Assembly (NCBI GenBank): GCA_937916485.1
Contig: CALFSV010000232.1
Coordinates: 1 to 56,218, forward strand
Direction: 5' to 3'
Length of the DNA: 56,218 nucleotides
Source of the DNA: an uncultured Paracoccaceae bacterium
Lineage (GTDB): Bacteria; Pseudomonadota; Alphaproteobacteria; Rhodobacterales; Rhodobacteraceae
Shown here: positions 45,373-53,204 of the stretch, piece after piece
Layout of the letters: each line of letters starts with the position of its first letter
Numbering within the stretch: the first letter of the stretch is position 1
The notes under the pieces: model-generated
The model's database searches: none
Told to the model about the DNA's origin: nothing
Seen by the model: only the letters and a program-made list of their open reading frames with translations
Translations under genes and position numbers: made by a program

Positions 45373-46223
45373 CCCAGCGATCCCAGGAAGCTCAGGATGC
45401 GGGCCGGGGCGTTGTCCTCGGTCTGCTCGGCGGTAGGGATATCCCAATAGTCAGAGCCTTTGAGGCATTCCTGCAGATACCGCGCCGCCGAGGTTGCATG
45501 AAAACCGTCCGAGCCCGGGATGATCAGGCTGGGGATATCAAGCGACATCAGGTCCTCGGGCTCTGCCCCGGGGGCGGTGTCCCGGTCCATCATGCCGCGG
45601 ACCATGGCCGATACCGTCAGCAGGTAGCGGGCCTTGTCGAGCGCGGCGTAATCCTTGGCAAAGTCCTCCGAGTTGCGGATCGGCTGGCCCCAGGGACCGC
45701 CACGCGGATCGGCCGAAAAGTTCTTGTCGTGGCTGCACACCAGATCGACAACAGCCTGCAACCCGTTCTCTTCGACAAAGGCCATGTGGCGGCCGAACCG
45801 CTGGTGCGAGCTGATCCGGTAATTGGCACCACCCACGGGCCAGTAGTGGATCATCGACAGGGTCCGCGTCGGATGCGCGACCGCAAAGGCCATGACCGGG
45901 CAGCAGCCCATGCAGCCGCCCATGATATGGGCCTTTTCAAAGCCAAGATGATCCAGAAGGCCCGCGCCTTGCCGGACATAGCTATCCCAGCCGATCTTTT
46001 CGACACGGCCACCGGACTGGCCGTTTTCGCGCCGGTCGAAGGTGATGCAGGTGTAGGACTTGGGAAGATGATCAAGCAGTTTGATCCGGGCATAGACACC
46101 CAGATCGCTCCACTTCTCGATCCGGGCGTCAAAGCCGCCGGGTGAATACATTAGGAGAGGCGGGCCCTCTCCGGTGACTTCGTAACGGGTAGAGATGCCG
46201 TCAATGTTTGCGAATGCCATCAT
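45369..46223 (-). CDS. Alpha/beta hydrolase with Cys nucleophile
   Basis: The 284-residue protein starts at ATG 46223, overlapping the PanB-like stop (ATGA). The nucleophile elbow reads GGCMGC (Cys at residue 104), with TFDRRENGQSG before it and a late SDGFHATS for the His/acid region. Most relatives (PcaD/MenH group) have Ser at this position; Cys is typical of dienelactone hydrolases. It may open a lactone formed in the pathway. It ends the IclR-reductase operon. Confidence 0.8.
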   Translation of the reverse strand: MMAFANIDGISTRYEVTGEGPPLLMYSPGGFDARIEKWSDLGVYARIKLLDHLPKSYTCITFDRRENGQSGGRVEKIGWDSYVRQGAGLLDHLGFEKAHIMGGCMGCCPVMAFAVAHPTRTLSMIHYWPVGGANYRISSHQRFGRHMAFVEENGLQAVVDLVCSHDKNFSADPRGGPWGQPIRNSEDFAKDYAALDKARYLLTVSAMVRGMMDRDTAPGAEPEDLMSLDIPSLIIPGSDGFHATSAARYLQECLKGSDYWDIPTAEQTEDNAPARILSFLGSLG

Positions 46224-47041
46224 GATCTTCCCGGTTGGCCCTTGATCTGGCGGGCGGCGCGCACGTCGCCGGCGCATTCGGCCAGCGCGTCATGGATCGT
46301 GCGGGCAATATTGGCATAGCTGTCGGGTTCCTTGGTCAGGGCGGCGACATTGTAGCCCACGGCCGCCGTCGACAGCCGGATGCGGCCATCCAGCCAGGGA
46401 CCGCCGCCAAACCCGCCGATGACGGGGATGCCGACCGACTTGACCACTTCGGGGCCAACGACCGGGCCGGAATTGGTGAAATCCAGCAGGACAGCGCCCG
46501 CAGCCTCAAGCATCTGGGCCTCTTCGATCATCCGGGCGGTCATCTCGGCGGGCAATTGCGCCACTGATCCGGCCTGGTTCTCATACGGCAGGCCCATCGA
46601 CAGCGCGGTCTGTGGTGTCAGGCCGAATTGGGCCCAGACGGGCACCCCTGCGCGGGTCAGGGCGGTGACCGCCTCGGGGTAGTCGGCAGCCCCATCCAGC
46701 TTGATCATGTCGACTCCGGCCTCTTTGACAAAGCGGATCGCGGCGCGCACGGCACTGTCGACGCCTTCCTGCAAGGGACCATAGGGGAAATCTGCGCTGA
46801 CCAGCGCTGTCTTTGTGCCGCGTCGGACCGCCCGGGTGACAACGATCATCTCGTCCATCGTCACTTCAAGCGGGTTGTCATGGCCCCAAAGGTTCTTGCC
46901 CACAGTGTCCCCAACCGACACGATGTCAACGCCCACCCGGTCGGCGATCGCGGCCATGTGGTAGTCCCATGCCACCACGCCAAAGATCTTTTCGCCCCGC
47001 TTTTTCTTGTCGTGCAGGGCGGGAATTGTGACGGCGGTCAT
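46220..47041 (-). CDS. PanB-family enzyme, second copy
   Basis: The 273-residue protein begins like PanB (TIPALHDKKKRGEKI), then has VSVGDTVGKNLWGH near 41, AGVPVWAQFGLTPQ near 132 (PanB has AHxGLTPQ), and IPVIGGFGGGPW where PanB has IGIGAG. Given the catabolic setting, it probably acts as an aldolase or lyase on an oxo acid rather than in pantothenate synthesis. It overlaps both neighbours. Confidence 0.65.
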   Translation of the reverse strand: MTAVTIPALHDKKKRGEKIFGVVAWDYHMAAIADRVGVDIVSVGDTVGKNLWGHDNPLEVTMDEMIVVTRAVRRGTKTALVSADFPYGPLQEGVDSAVRAAIRFVKEAGVDMIKLDGAADYPEAVTALTRAGVPVWAQFGLTPQTALSMGLPYENQAGSVAQLPAEMTARMIEEAQMLEAAGAVLLDFTNSGPVVGPEVVKSVGIPVIGGFGGGPWLDGRIRLSTAAVGYNVAALTKEPDSYANIARTIHDALAECAGDVRAARQIKGQPGRS

Positions 47042-48024
47042 ATGACAAACTCTTCCATGGTTTCGGGGGCGAACATTTCATCGACACTCAACAGGCGCGG
47101 GGACAGGCCTGACCCGTGGTGATAGCGCAGGAACGTCTCAAGCGTCTGGCGGTTGCGCTCAACGCCGTAGGGCCAGAAATCCGGGCCCATCATGGCAAAG
47201 GTTTCTTCGACATGGGCATTGAACCAAGGCAACATACCTTTGAGGGCGGCGGTCTCTTGCAGCCCCTCGTAGGTCAGTTTCTGGGCCTCGCGGAACGCTT
47301 GAAACAGGTTCATGGCGACCCAGCGGTTGGCCTCGTAGACCTCGCGCCGGATGGCAATGACATGCATGATCGGGAAAATGCCCGTCTCGCGCCAATAGGC
47401 CTGTTCGACGGGGACGAAATCCTCGAACAGCCGCTTGACCGTGACCCCGTCAAAGGTCGAGGGCTTGCGGGCCGTGTGCAGGGCGTCGATCTCGCCCGTG
47501 GCCAGCATCTGGGCAAGGGTCTGGTCGGGGCCGATCCGCTCTACCCGGATATTGGGCGGCAGATCCAGCTTGAGCTTTTCGTCCCGATTGGGCGACTCTT
47601 CCCCGCCGGTCACATAGGTGACGGAATCGACCGGCACGCCGTAATGTTCGTCCAGAATGCCGCGGATCCAGACCGGGGCCGTCATCTGGTATTCTGGCGT
47701 TCCGATGCGCTTGCCGATCAGGTCAGATGGCTTTGAGATGCCAGCATTGGCATTCACATAGATGCAGGAGTGGCGAAAAAAGCGGCTGGGAAAAACCGGG
47801 ATCGCCACAAAGGGCCGGTCCGGTTTGAACAGTGACACGACGTACGAGGACATCGACAGTTCCGAGACGTCGAATTCCTTGTTCCGCAACATCCGGAAAA
47901 AGGTTTCCTCAACGATCATGTTGAGGAAGGTGACATCAATGCCCGAGGGCCGGACCCGGCCATCCATAAGCGGTTGAACCCGGTCGTAATCCCAGCATCC
48001 GATCGTCAGATTGAGGTTGGCCAT
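47038..48024 (-). CDS. 4,5-dihydroxyphthalate decarboxylase (Pht5)-like protein, copy 3
   Basis: The 328-residue protein has MANLNLTIGCWDYDR at the start, EFDVSELSMSSYV near 55 and SDLIGKRIGTPEYQ near 103; it is clearly homologous to copy 1 at 20383 and lacks a signal peptide. Length fits Pht5. It overlaps the PanB-like gene by 4 bases. In phthalate catabolism Pht5 makes protocatechuate, which fits the Pht3-like oxygenase at 53205 and LigJ/LigK. Confidence 0.72.
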   Translation of the reverse strand: MANLNLTIGCWDYDRVQPLMDGRVRPSGIDVTFLNMIVEETFFRMLRNKEFDVSELSMSSYVVSLFKPDRPFVAIPVFPSRFFRHSCIYVNANAGISKPSDLIGKRIGTPEYQMTAPVWIRGILDEHYGVPVDSVTYVTGGEESPNRDEKLKLDLPPNIRVERIGPDQTLAQMLATGEIDALHTARKPSTFDGVTVKRLFEDFVPVEQAYWRETGIFPIMHVIAIRREVYEANRWVAMNLFQAFREAQKLTYEGLQETAALKGMLPWFNAHVEETFAMMGPDFWPYGVERNRQTLETFLRYHHGSGLSPRLLSVDEMFAPETMEEFVI

Positions 48025-48044
48025 GGAAGCGGTCCTTTGAGGGG

Positions 48045-49034
48045 TCAGTAGAATTCGTCGAAGTGCAGTTGCGTCATCGGCGTTCCAGCCTCATGCGCCA
48101 TCTTCTGGATCGCGGCGGACATCACTGCGGGGCCTGCGAAATAGATCTCGTGGTCCTTGAGCGCCTCGCCCATCGTGTCGTGCACGATGTCATGAACAAA
48201 GCCGCCCGGCCCGGTCCATGCCGGATCGGGTTCGGACAGAACAGTTGTCAGGCTGATGGCCGGATGCAGCCCGGTCAGCAGGGCAGGATCAAACATGTCG
48301 TCCTGGGTGCGGCATCCATAGAAGATGTGCATCTTCCGGTCCTCGAGCAGGCCCGCCGCGACCGCGCCACGTGCGATGGACACCATGGGGGACAGGCCCG
48401 AGCCACCAGCCATCAGCACGATGTCGCGAGGGCATTCAGTGTCGAGGTAGGCGGTGCCATAGGGGCCATCGAAATCCAGGGTGTCGCCCGGTTGCGCGAT
48501 GTCAAACAGGTGTCCTGTGAGCGCGCCCCCCGGAACCCGGCGGATCTGGAACTGCCATTGGCCGGTACCGGGCAGGTTCGAAAACGAATAGGGCCTGCCG
48601 CCCGCAATACCCTCAACCGAAATCAGGGCATATTGGCCGGGGTGGAACATGTCGTCCCCAACCATCTCAAAGGTGAATTCCGTGATGTCCTGGGTGATCG
48701 GGACCGCCGACATCAACGTGCCTGTGCGGCGGGTCGGGTGTGGCATCACCGCGAATTTCGGATCGGCGCGGAACTTGATCTTGCAGGGGCCATTCGGACT
48801 GGCCTGACAGCCTAGAAAGCGGTTTCGCTTAAGATCGCGTTCCGACCAGGCGGGGGGATCGTCGCGCAGGTGCGTCACCGATCCTTCGATGACCTCGAAC
48901 CGGCAATTCCCGCAGGATCCGACATTGCATGAATAGGCCATCCCCAGACCGGCACGCAGGGCCGCACGCAGGATTGTGTCGCCTTCGGCGCACTCAAAGA
49001 CGGTGCCGTCCGGCGCCAGGCTGATTTCGACCAA
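48045..49034 (-). CDS. Ferredoxin-NAD(P)H reductase of Rieske oxygenase (2Fe-2S plus FNR)
   Basis: The 329-residue protein has an N-terminal plant-type [2Fe-2S] domain with C36, C41, C44 and C76, an FAD-binding RPYSFSN near 147-153, and an NAD site with GGSGLSPMVSIARGAV. This order (ferredoxin, FAD, NAD) matches BenC-type reductases. It should reduce the Rieske oxygenase at 53205, and perhaps also the MocE-like ferredoxin. It is directly downstream of iclR. Confidence 0.87.
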   Translation of the reverse strand: MVEISLAPDGTVFECAEGDTILRAALRAGLGMAYSCNVGSCGNCRFEVIEGSVTHLRDDPPAWSERDLKRNRFLGCQASPNGPCKIKFRADPKFAVMPHPTRRTGTLMSAVPITQDITEFTFEMVGDDMFHPGQYALISVEGIAGGRPYSFSNLPGTGQWQFQIRRVPGGALTGHLFDIAQPGDTLDFDGPYGTAYLDTECPRDIVLMAGGSGLSPMVSIARGAVAAGLLEDRKMHIFYGCRTQDDMFDPALLTGLHPAISLTTVLSEPDPAWTGPGGFVHDIVHDTMGEALKDHEIYFAGPAVMSAAIQKMAHEAGTPMTQLHFDEFY

Positions 49035-49067
49035 GATTTCTTCCCCCCTGAACCTGACGCCTCAGCG

Positions 49068-49901
49068 TCAGATGTAGACCCTTTGTCTTTTGATATAGCC
49101 AAGCCGTTCCGAGATCGCCGTGGCGGCCTCGAGCACGGTTTGCGACAGCTTGTTGAACTGGCTGCGCCGAATGCGGACACGCGGCCCGGCCACACCAACG
49201 GCGGCGACGATCCTGCCGTCGCCATTGTAGATCGGCGCCGCGATGCACCGTGTTCCGGCATCGCAAGTCTCATCTTCGGTCGCGTAGCCCTGCCGCTTGA
49301 CCTTGCGGATCTGGTTTCGCAGCTCCTCTTCGTCGAGAACCGTTGCTGGCGTCCGCGCGATCCTGGGCTGCGCCAGGAATTTCTTAAGCTCGGGTTCCCG
49401 AAGACCTGACAAAAGGCTCATGCCTTCGGCGGTGCAATAGGCGGGTCGCAACTGCCCGGTGGCAGAGCGCAGCCTGAGGGTTTGCGGACTTTCCAGGTCG
49501 TGCAACAAAACAACGCTTTGCCGTTCCAGAACGGCCAAGCGCACATTCTCGCCGGTCTTCTCGCGTAGCTCGTTCAGGATCTGTCGCGACTCTGTCGTGA
49601 CATCCAGCCTTGCGCGGACCAACGAGCCCAGGGTGAACAACTCGATCCCAAGGCAATACCGGCCGGTCTCGGGGTTCTGTTGCAGCAGACCTTCGTCAAG
49701 CAGGGCGCTTGCCAGTCGGTGGACGGTGCTTTTGGCGACGCCAAGGCGCTTGGCCAGTTCGCTGATCCCGACATCTTCGTCTTCGGCGCTAAAGGTCTTG
49801 AGAAGGTGGATTGCCGTCGTGACCGAGGACAGGCGTCCCCCGTCGCGGCGCGGGTTGCGACGGGTTTCGGTTTTGGGCTTTGGGGTAAGGTCTTCACTCA
49901 T
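49068..49901 (-). CDS. IclR-family transcriptional regulator
   Basis: The 277-residue protein starts at ATG 49901; an upstream ATG at 49961 would run over its own operator. A winged helix (about 26-85) contains GISELAKRLGVAKSTVHRLASAL, and the IclR effector domain follows. It precedes the reductase, Pht5-like, PanB-like and hydrolase genes on the same strand. Site D lies only 13 bases upstream of its start, so it probably autoregulates and controls the other sites with the same pattern. Confidence 0.88.
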   Translation of the reverse strand: MSEDLTPKPKTETRRNPRRDGGRLSSVTTAIHLLKTFSAEDEDVGISELAKRLGVAKSTVHRLASALLDEGLLQQNPETGRYCLGIELFTLGSLVRARLDVTTESRQILNELREKTGENVRLAVLERQSVVLLHDLESPQTLRLRSATGQLRPAYCTAEGMSLLSGLREPELKKFLAQPRIARTPATVLDEEELRNQIRKVKRQGYATEDETCDAGTRCIAAPIYNGDGRIVAAVGVAGPRVRIRRSQFNKLSQTVLEAATAISERLGYIKRQRVYI

Positions 49902-49913
49902 GACAGGATACCT

Positions 49914-49938
49914 GTTCCGCTGAAAAGAACGATGTTCC
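49914..49938. promoter_or_regulatory. Three-half-site operator, site D
   Basis: The site reads GTTCC-GCTGAAA-AGAAC, then GAT, then GTTCC. The geometry matches the other six sites. Its position directly upstream of iclR fits autoregulation. Confidence 0.6.
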
Positions 49939-50030
49939 ATTTCTGGAGGTCTCGCTGCCACGAGTCAATCTTTCGCGGGGAAGTGCATGGCCTGCGACGT
50001 AAGATATGTTGAAGGGGCAGGATGCCACAA

Positions 50031-51887
50031 TCAACCCTCCCTGTCAGGCCCGGAATCGGGGTTTGCGTCCCCCGGGCCTTGTGCGTCATCGGCATGGGAA
50101 TGGTCATGGCTGTGGTGATGCCCGTGCCCGTGCCCGTGTCCATGGCTGTGCCCATGGCTATGTGCGTGCCCGTGATCGTGCCCATGGGTGTGCGTGTGGC
50201 CATCCGCATGGGTGTGGCTGTGGTCGCCAACATGCCGATGAGCCGGGGCCACAACCGCGTCCGGATCGGCAAAGTGGATGCGTTCATGGCGCCGTGGCCC
50301 GAGGGGGTCTTCTGAAAACAACAGCGACTTCACCGTCACTGGCACGGTGAACGAGGGCAGGCGGATCTTGCCAAGGTCGATAAAGTCAAAGTCGCGCAGG
50401 CTGATCCCGTCCAGGATCAGGAGGTCATTCTCGATCTCCAGTTCCTCCCGCAGGATGCCCCCAAGGGTCTGGGCGATATCCCCGTCCAGCATGACATAGA
50501 GCGGGTGCCCAGCCGCTAGGCGCGGCGCAAGCGCGACAGCGATGCCGTCGGCAAGGGCCCGGATCGGGGCATAGTCGGGCGGCAACGTGTAGTCGAACAT
50601 CAACGCCACTTCGTTGTCAGCCGGGGTCAGGTCAAAGGCCACGAAATGCCGGGCAATGGCTGCGCTGATCGCGGCGGCATCGGGCCGGTCCTGCATGTCG
50701 ATGTCGGGTTTGAGGACCTGCATGCTTCGGCGCGGCAGGACCCGGCCGGGGGCCGTGATCGTGCTGGTCTGACCGCTAAGCTGGACCGAGTATTCCGAGG
50801 CCCCAAGAGCCGTCGCCCGGATACAGGCAGCACCGGGCAGCATCGGCGTGCCGAAGGCTCCGGCAAGGACCCGCTCGCGCAATGCGGCGCCCAGATGGAT
50901 GCCCAGATCGCCGAAATCGCGACTTTCGCGTCCGCCGACATATTCACCGACGCCACCGGAAAAGACGACACCATCAAGGTTGTCGAGGTCGTCTGGCACC
51001 TCGGTCAGGAAAAGGCCCGCGACAGCCTGCGGCAAAGGCCGCTGCGTGACGGCTTGTTCTACAAGGCCCGCCATATGGGCGGCAACCGTCGCCATCTCGC
51101 TGCCCGATGCAGGGTCACCTACCTTTAGCGGCACCCCTGCGGTGCGCGCGTGGTGAAGGCCGGCGGGGTCGGCCCGCACGACATGCCCGTCCGCCGTCGC
51201 AATCAGCCGCCCACCAACGTGCAGGGCCGCGGTCCAGACGACCTTGCCGTTCTCGCACAGCGCCAGTTTCGTCGTGCCGCCGCCGATGTCGATGTTAAGG
51301 ATGCGGCCCTGTTGGTCATGGCTCATCTTGGCCGCGCCAGAGCCATAGGCGGCAAGCATCGCCTCCATATGGTTGCCCGCCGTGGCGGTGACGAAATCCC
51401 CGCCCTTGGCCGAAACGATGTCGGCAATGGCCTGTGCGTTGTCGCGGCGCAGCGCCTCACCCGTCAGGATGACGACGCCGGTGTCGATGTCGCTGGGCCG
51501 AATGGCCGCTGCTGCATAGGCGTCATCGATGATCGCCCCAAGGGCGCCGGCATCGATCCGGTTCTCGTCCGCATAGGGCGTAAAAGACACCGGCGACTCA
51601 AAGGCCGTCTTGCGGTCCACGATGACGTAGCGGCTGGCAAGGCTATGGCCGACGCGCTGCAGGTGGATGGTGGAAAAGATGACCTGCGTCCCGGCTGACC
51701 CAATATCGATTCCCACCGATGTCAAAGAGACATTGTCACGCTGCCAGATAGGGTTGTCCTCAAGGGGGCCGGGGTCGATATCGTCATGATCGTGATCCGC
51801 GTCACCATCATGTTCATGAGCATAGAAATCACCGAACATATGGTCATCGACAGTGTGTTGTCCGGTATTGTTCTTCTGCTCTGGCAT
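50031..51887 (-). CDS. EutA-like ASKHA ATPase with His-rich tails, copy 2
   Basis: The 618-residue product starts at ATG 51887 after AGAGGA. The ATPase core resembles copy 1: GIDIGSAG at 59-66, NIDIGGGTTKLAL, VVFSGGVGEY. It differs by an N-terminal stretch rich in His and Asp (about 22-37) and a C-terminal tail of about 60 residues dominated by alternating His and Gly or Ser, encoded at about 50070-50250. Such tails bind Ni, Co or Zn. It is divergent from a two-domain cupin gene and shares operator E with it. No ethanolamine ammonia-lyase is present. The His tail suggests metal storage or delivery coupled to ATP hydrolysis. Confidence 0.83.
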   Translation of the reverse strand: MPEQKNNTGQHTVDDHMFGDFYAHEHDGDADHDHDDIDPGPLEDNPIWQRDNVSLTSVGIDIGSAGTQVIFSTIHLQRVGHSLASRYVIVDRKTAFESPVSFTPYADENRIDAGALGAIIDDAYAAAAIRPSDIDTGVVILTGEALRRDNAQAIADIVSAKGGDFVTATAGNHMEAMLAAYGSGAAKMSHDQQGRILNIDIGGGTTKLALCENGKVVWTAALHVGGRLIATADGHVVRADPAGLHHARTAGVPLKVGDPASGSEMATVAAHMAGLVEQAVTQRPLPQAVAGLFLTEVPDDLDNLDGVVFSGGVGEYVGGRESRDFGDLGIHLGAALRERVLAGAFGTPMLPGAACIRATALGASEYSVQLSGQTSTITAPGRVLPRRSMQVLKPDIDMQDRPDAAAISAAIARHFVAFDLTPADNEVALMFDYTLPPDYAPIRALADGIAVALAPRLAAGHPLYVMLDGDIAQTLGGILREELEIENDLLILDGISLRDFDFIDLGKIRLPSFTVPVTVKSLLFSEDPLGPRRHERIHFADPDAVVAPAHRHVGDHSHTHADGHTHTHGHDHGHAHSHGHSHGHGHGHGHHHSHDHSHADDAQGPGDANPDSGPDREG

Positions 51888-51895
51888 GCCCGATT

Positions 51896-51920
51896 GTTCC
51901 TCTATGCGGACCATCGGTCC
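51896..51920. promoter_or_regulatory. Three-half-site operator, site E
   Basis: The site reads GTTCC-TCTATGC-GGACC, then ATC, then GGTCC. It lies directly upstream of the -35 element of the plus-strand promoter and 8 bases from the EutA-like start, so one site can control both directions. Confidence 0.65.
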
Positions 51921-51921
51921 A

Positions 51922-51950
51922 TTGACGGAACAGTAGCCGTGGCCTAGGAT
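51922..51950 (+). promoter_or_regulatory. Sigma-70-like promoter of cupin-Rieske oxygenase operon
   Basis: TTGACG at 51922-51927 and TAGGAT at 51945-51950 are spaced by 17 bases, a good sigma-70 promoter. Operator E abuts the -35 on its upstream side, the usual place for an activator. Confidence 0.6.
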
Positions 51951-52020
51951 CGGTGCAACGTAAATTATCGCGGTTGGACCGTTGGCGTGTATGCCCGGTT
52001 CTTGCGACAGGGAGAGCGCC

Positions 52021-53136
52021 ATGGTCAAGTCAGCCATCGTCTCGGACAAGCTTGCAGAGAAGTTCAAGACCGAAAAAGAAACACCCTATACCCGCTTTAT
52101 CGCGGATGAAGGGCTGGACATCATCAATGGCCTCTACATCCCTAGCCTGCATGAAGTTGAGCTAAAGCCTTGGGCGCGTCGGGGCGGCAATGCGGTGTTC
52201 ATCAACCACGACGCGTCGCGCACCTCCAACGACTGCTACGTGATGGAGATCCCGCCTGCGCAAAAGCTGGCCCCGCAGCGTCAGCTTTACGAAGAGACAA
52301 TCCTGATCCTGTCCGGCCGCGGCTCGACCACCGTGTGGAACGACAGTGGCGACAAGGCGAGCTTTGAGTGGGGCCCGGGCGCGATCTTTGGCATCCCTCT
52401 GAACGCCAATCACCAGCACTTCAACGGTTCGGGCTCTGCCCCGGCGCGGTTCGTGGCTGTGACCAACATGCCCCCCTTGCTGAACGTGTTCGAAGAGCCA
52501 GAGTTCATCTTTGGCACCCAGCACGATTTCAAAGGCCGCTTTTCGGGCGAGCCTGATTACTTTGCCGATCAAGGCGAACAGAAGGGCCTCCTGATGGAGA
52601 CCAACTTTGTCGCTGATGCCGTGAACCTGCCGCTGATCGAGGCGAAAGAGCGCGGGGCAGGGGGCGGCCACATCCGCTTCCAGCTGGCCAAGTCGTCGAT
52701 GAACAGCCACATCAGCCAGTTCCCCATCGGGACCTACAAAAAGTGCCACCGCCACGGCCCCGGCGCGCACGTGATCATCCTGTCGGGCGAGGGATATTCC
52801 CTTATGTACCCCGAGGGCGAAGAGCCGACCCGCTACGAATGGAAGGTTGGTTCCATGATCGTGCCGCCGAACATGTGGTTCCACCAGCACTTCAACACCG
52901 GCACGACACCCGCCCGCTACCTTGCGTTCAAGTATGAGGGCGTCGCTATCCGCAACGCACAGGGCGTACCGAAAGCGTGGATTTCGCGCCGGATCGGTGG
53001 CGACCAGATCGACTACGCGGACGAAAGCCGTGAAGTCCGCACGATGTTTGCCGATGCTCTTGCTGCCAATGGTCTGACGCCCAAGATGGACGCAGCCTAC
53101 GAGGCAGAGATACCGGAATTGCCGCCCATCGGCTAA
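52021..53136 (+). CDS. Two-domain cupin, putative dioxygenase
   Basis: The 371-residue protein starts at ATG 52021 after GGGAGAG; an upstream ATG at 51982 has no such site. Both barrels carry HQHFN (131-135 and 288-292). Only the C-terminal barrel has an HxH motif, HRH at 243-245. It is homologous to the cupin at 28244 (YEE-x-ILSGRGSTTV against YEE-x-VVEGRGTTEV). It is first in the operon with the Rieske oxygenase, so it may open or further oxidise the ring formed by that enzyme. Confidence 0.72.
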   Translation: MVKSAIVSDKLAEKFKTEKETPYTRFIADEGLDIINGLYIPSLHEVELKPWARRGGNAVFINHDASRTSNDCYVMEIPPAQKLAPQRQLYEETILILSGRGSTTVWNDSGDKASFEWGPGAIFGIPLNANHQHFNGSGSAPARFVAVTNMPPLLNVFEEPEFIFGTQHDFKGRFSGEPDYFADQGEQKGLLMETNFVADAVNLPLIEAKERGAGGGHIRFQLAKSSMNSHISQFPIGTYKKCHRHGPGAHVIILSGEGYSLMYPEGEEPTRYEWKVGSMIVPPNMWFHQHFNTGTTPARYLAFKYEGVAIRNAQGVPKAWISRRIGGDQIDYADESREVRTMFADALAANGLTPKMDAAYEAEIPELPPIG

Positions 53137-53156
53137 GGGACGGTCAGAACGTGCAG

Positions 53157-53187
53157 ATCACCCCCCGCGGCTTTGCCTGCGGGTGAT
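53157..53187 (+). terminator. Hairpin between cupin and Rieske oxygenase genes
   Basis: ATCACCC at 53157-53163 pairs with GGGTGAT at 53181-53187, with further GC pairing inside. It ends 17 bases before the oxygenase start. No U-run is seen; it may adjust relative expression within the operon. Confidence 0.5.
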
Positions 53188-53204
53188 TAGGAGGAGGAAC
53201 AGAC

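Noticed and set aside
50090..50225. Repetitive GTG/CAT-rich tract resembling a tandem repeat or CRISPR
   Set aside because: It is the coding sequence of the His-rich tail of the EutA-like protein; there are no spacers and no fixed repeat unit.
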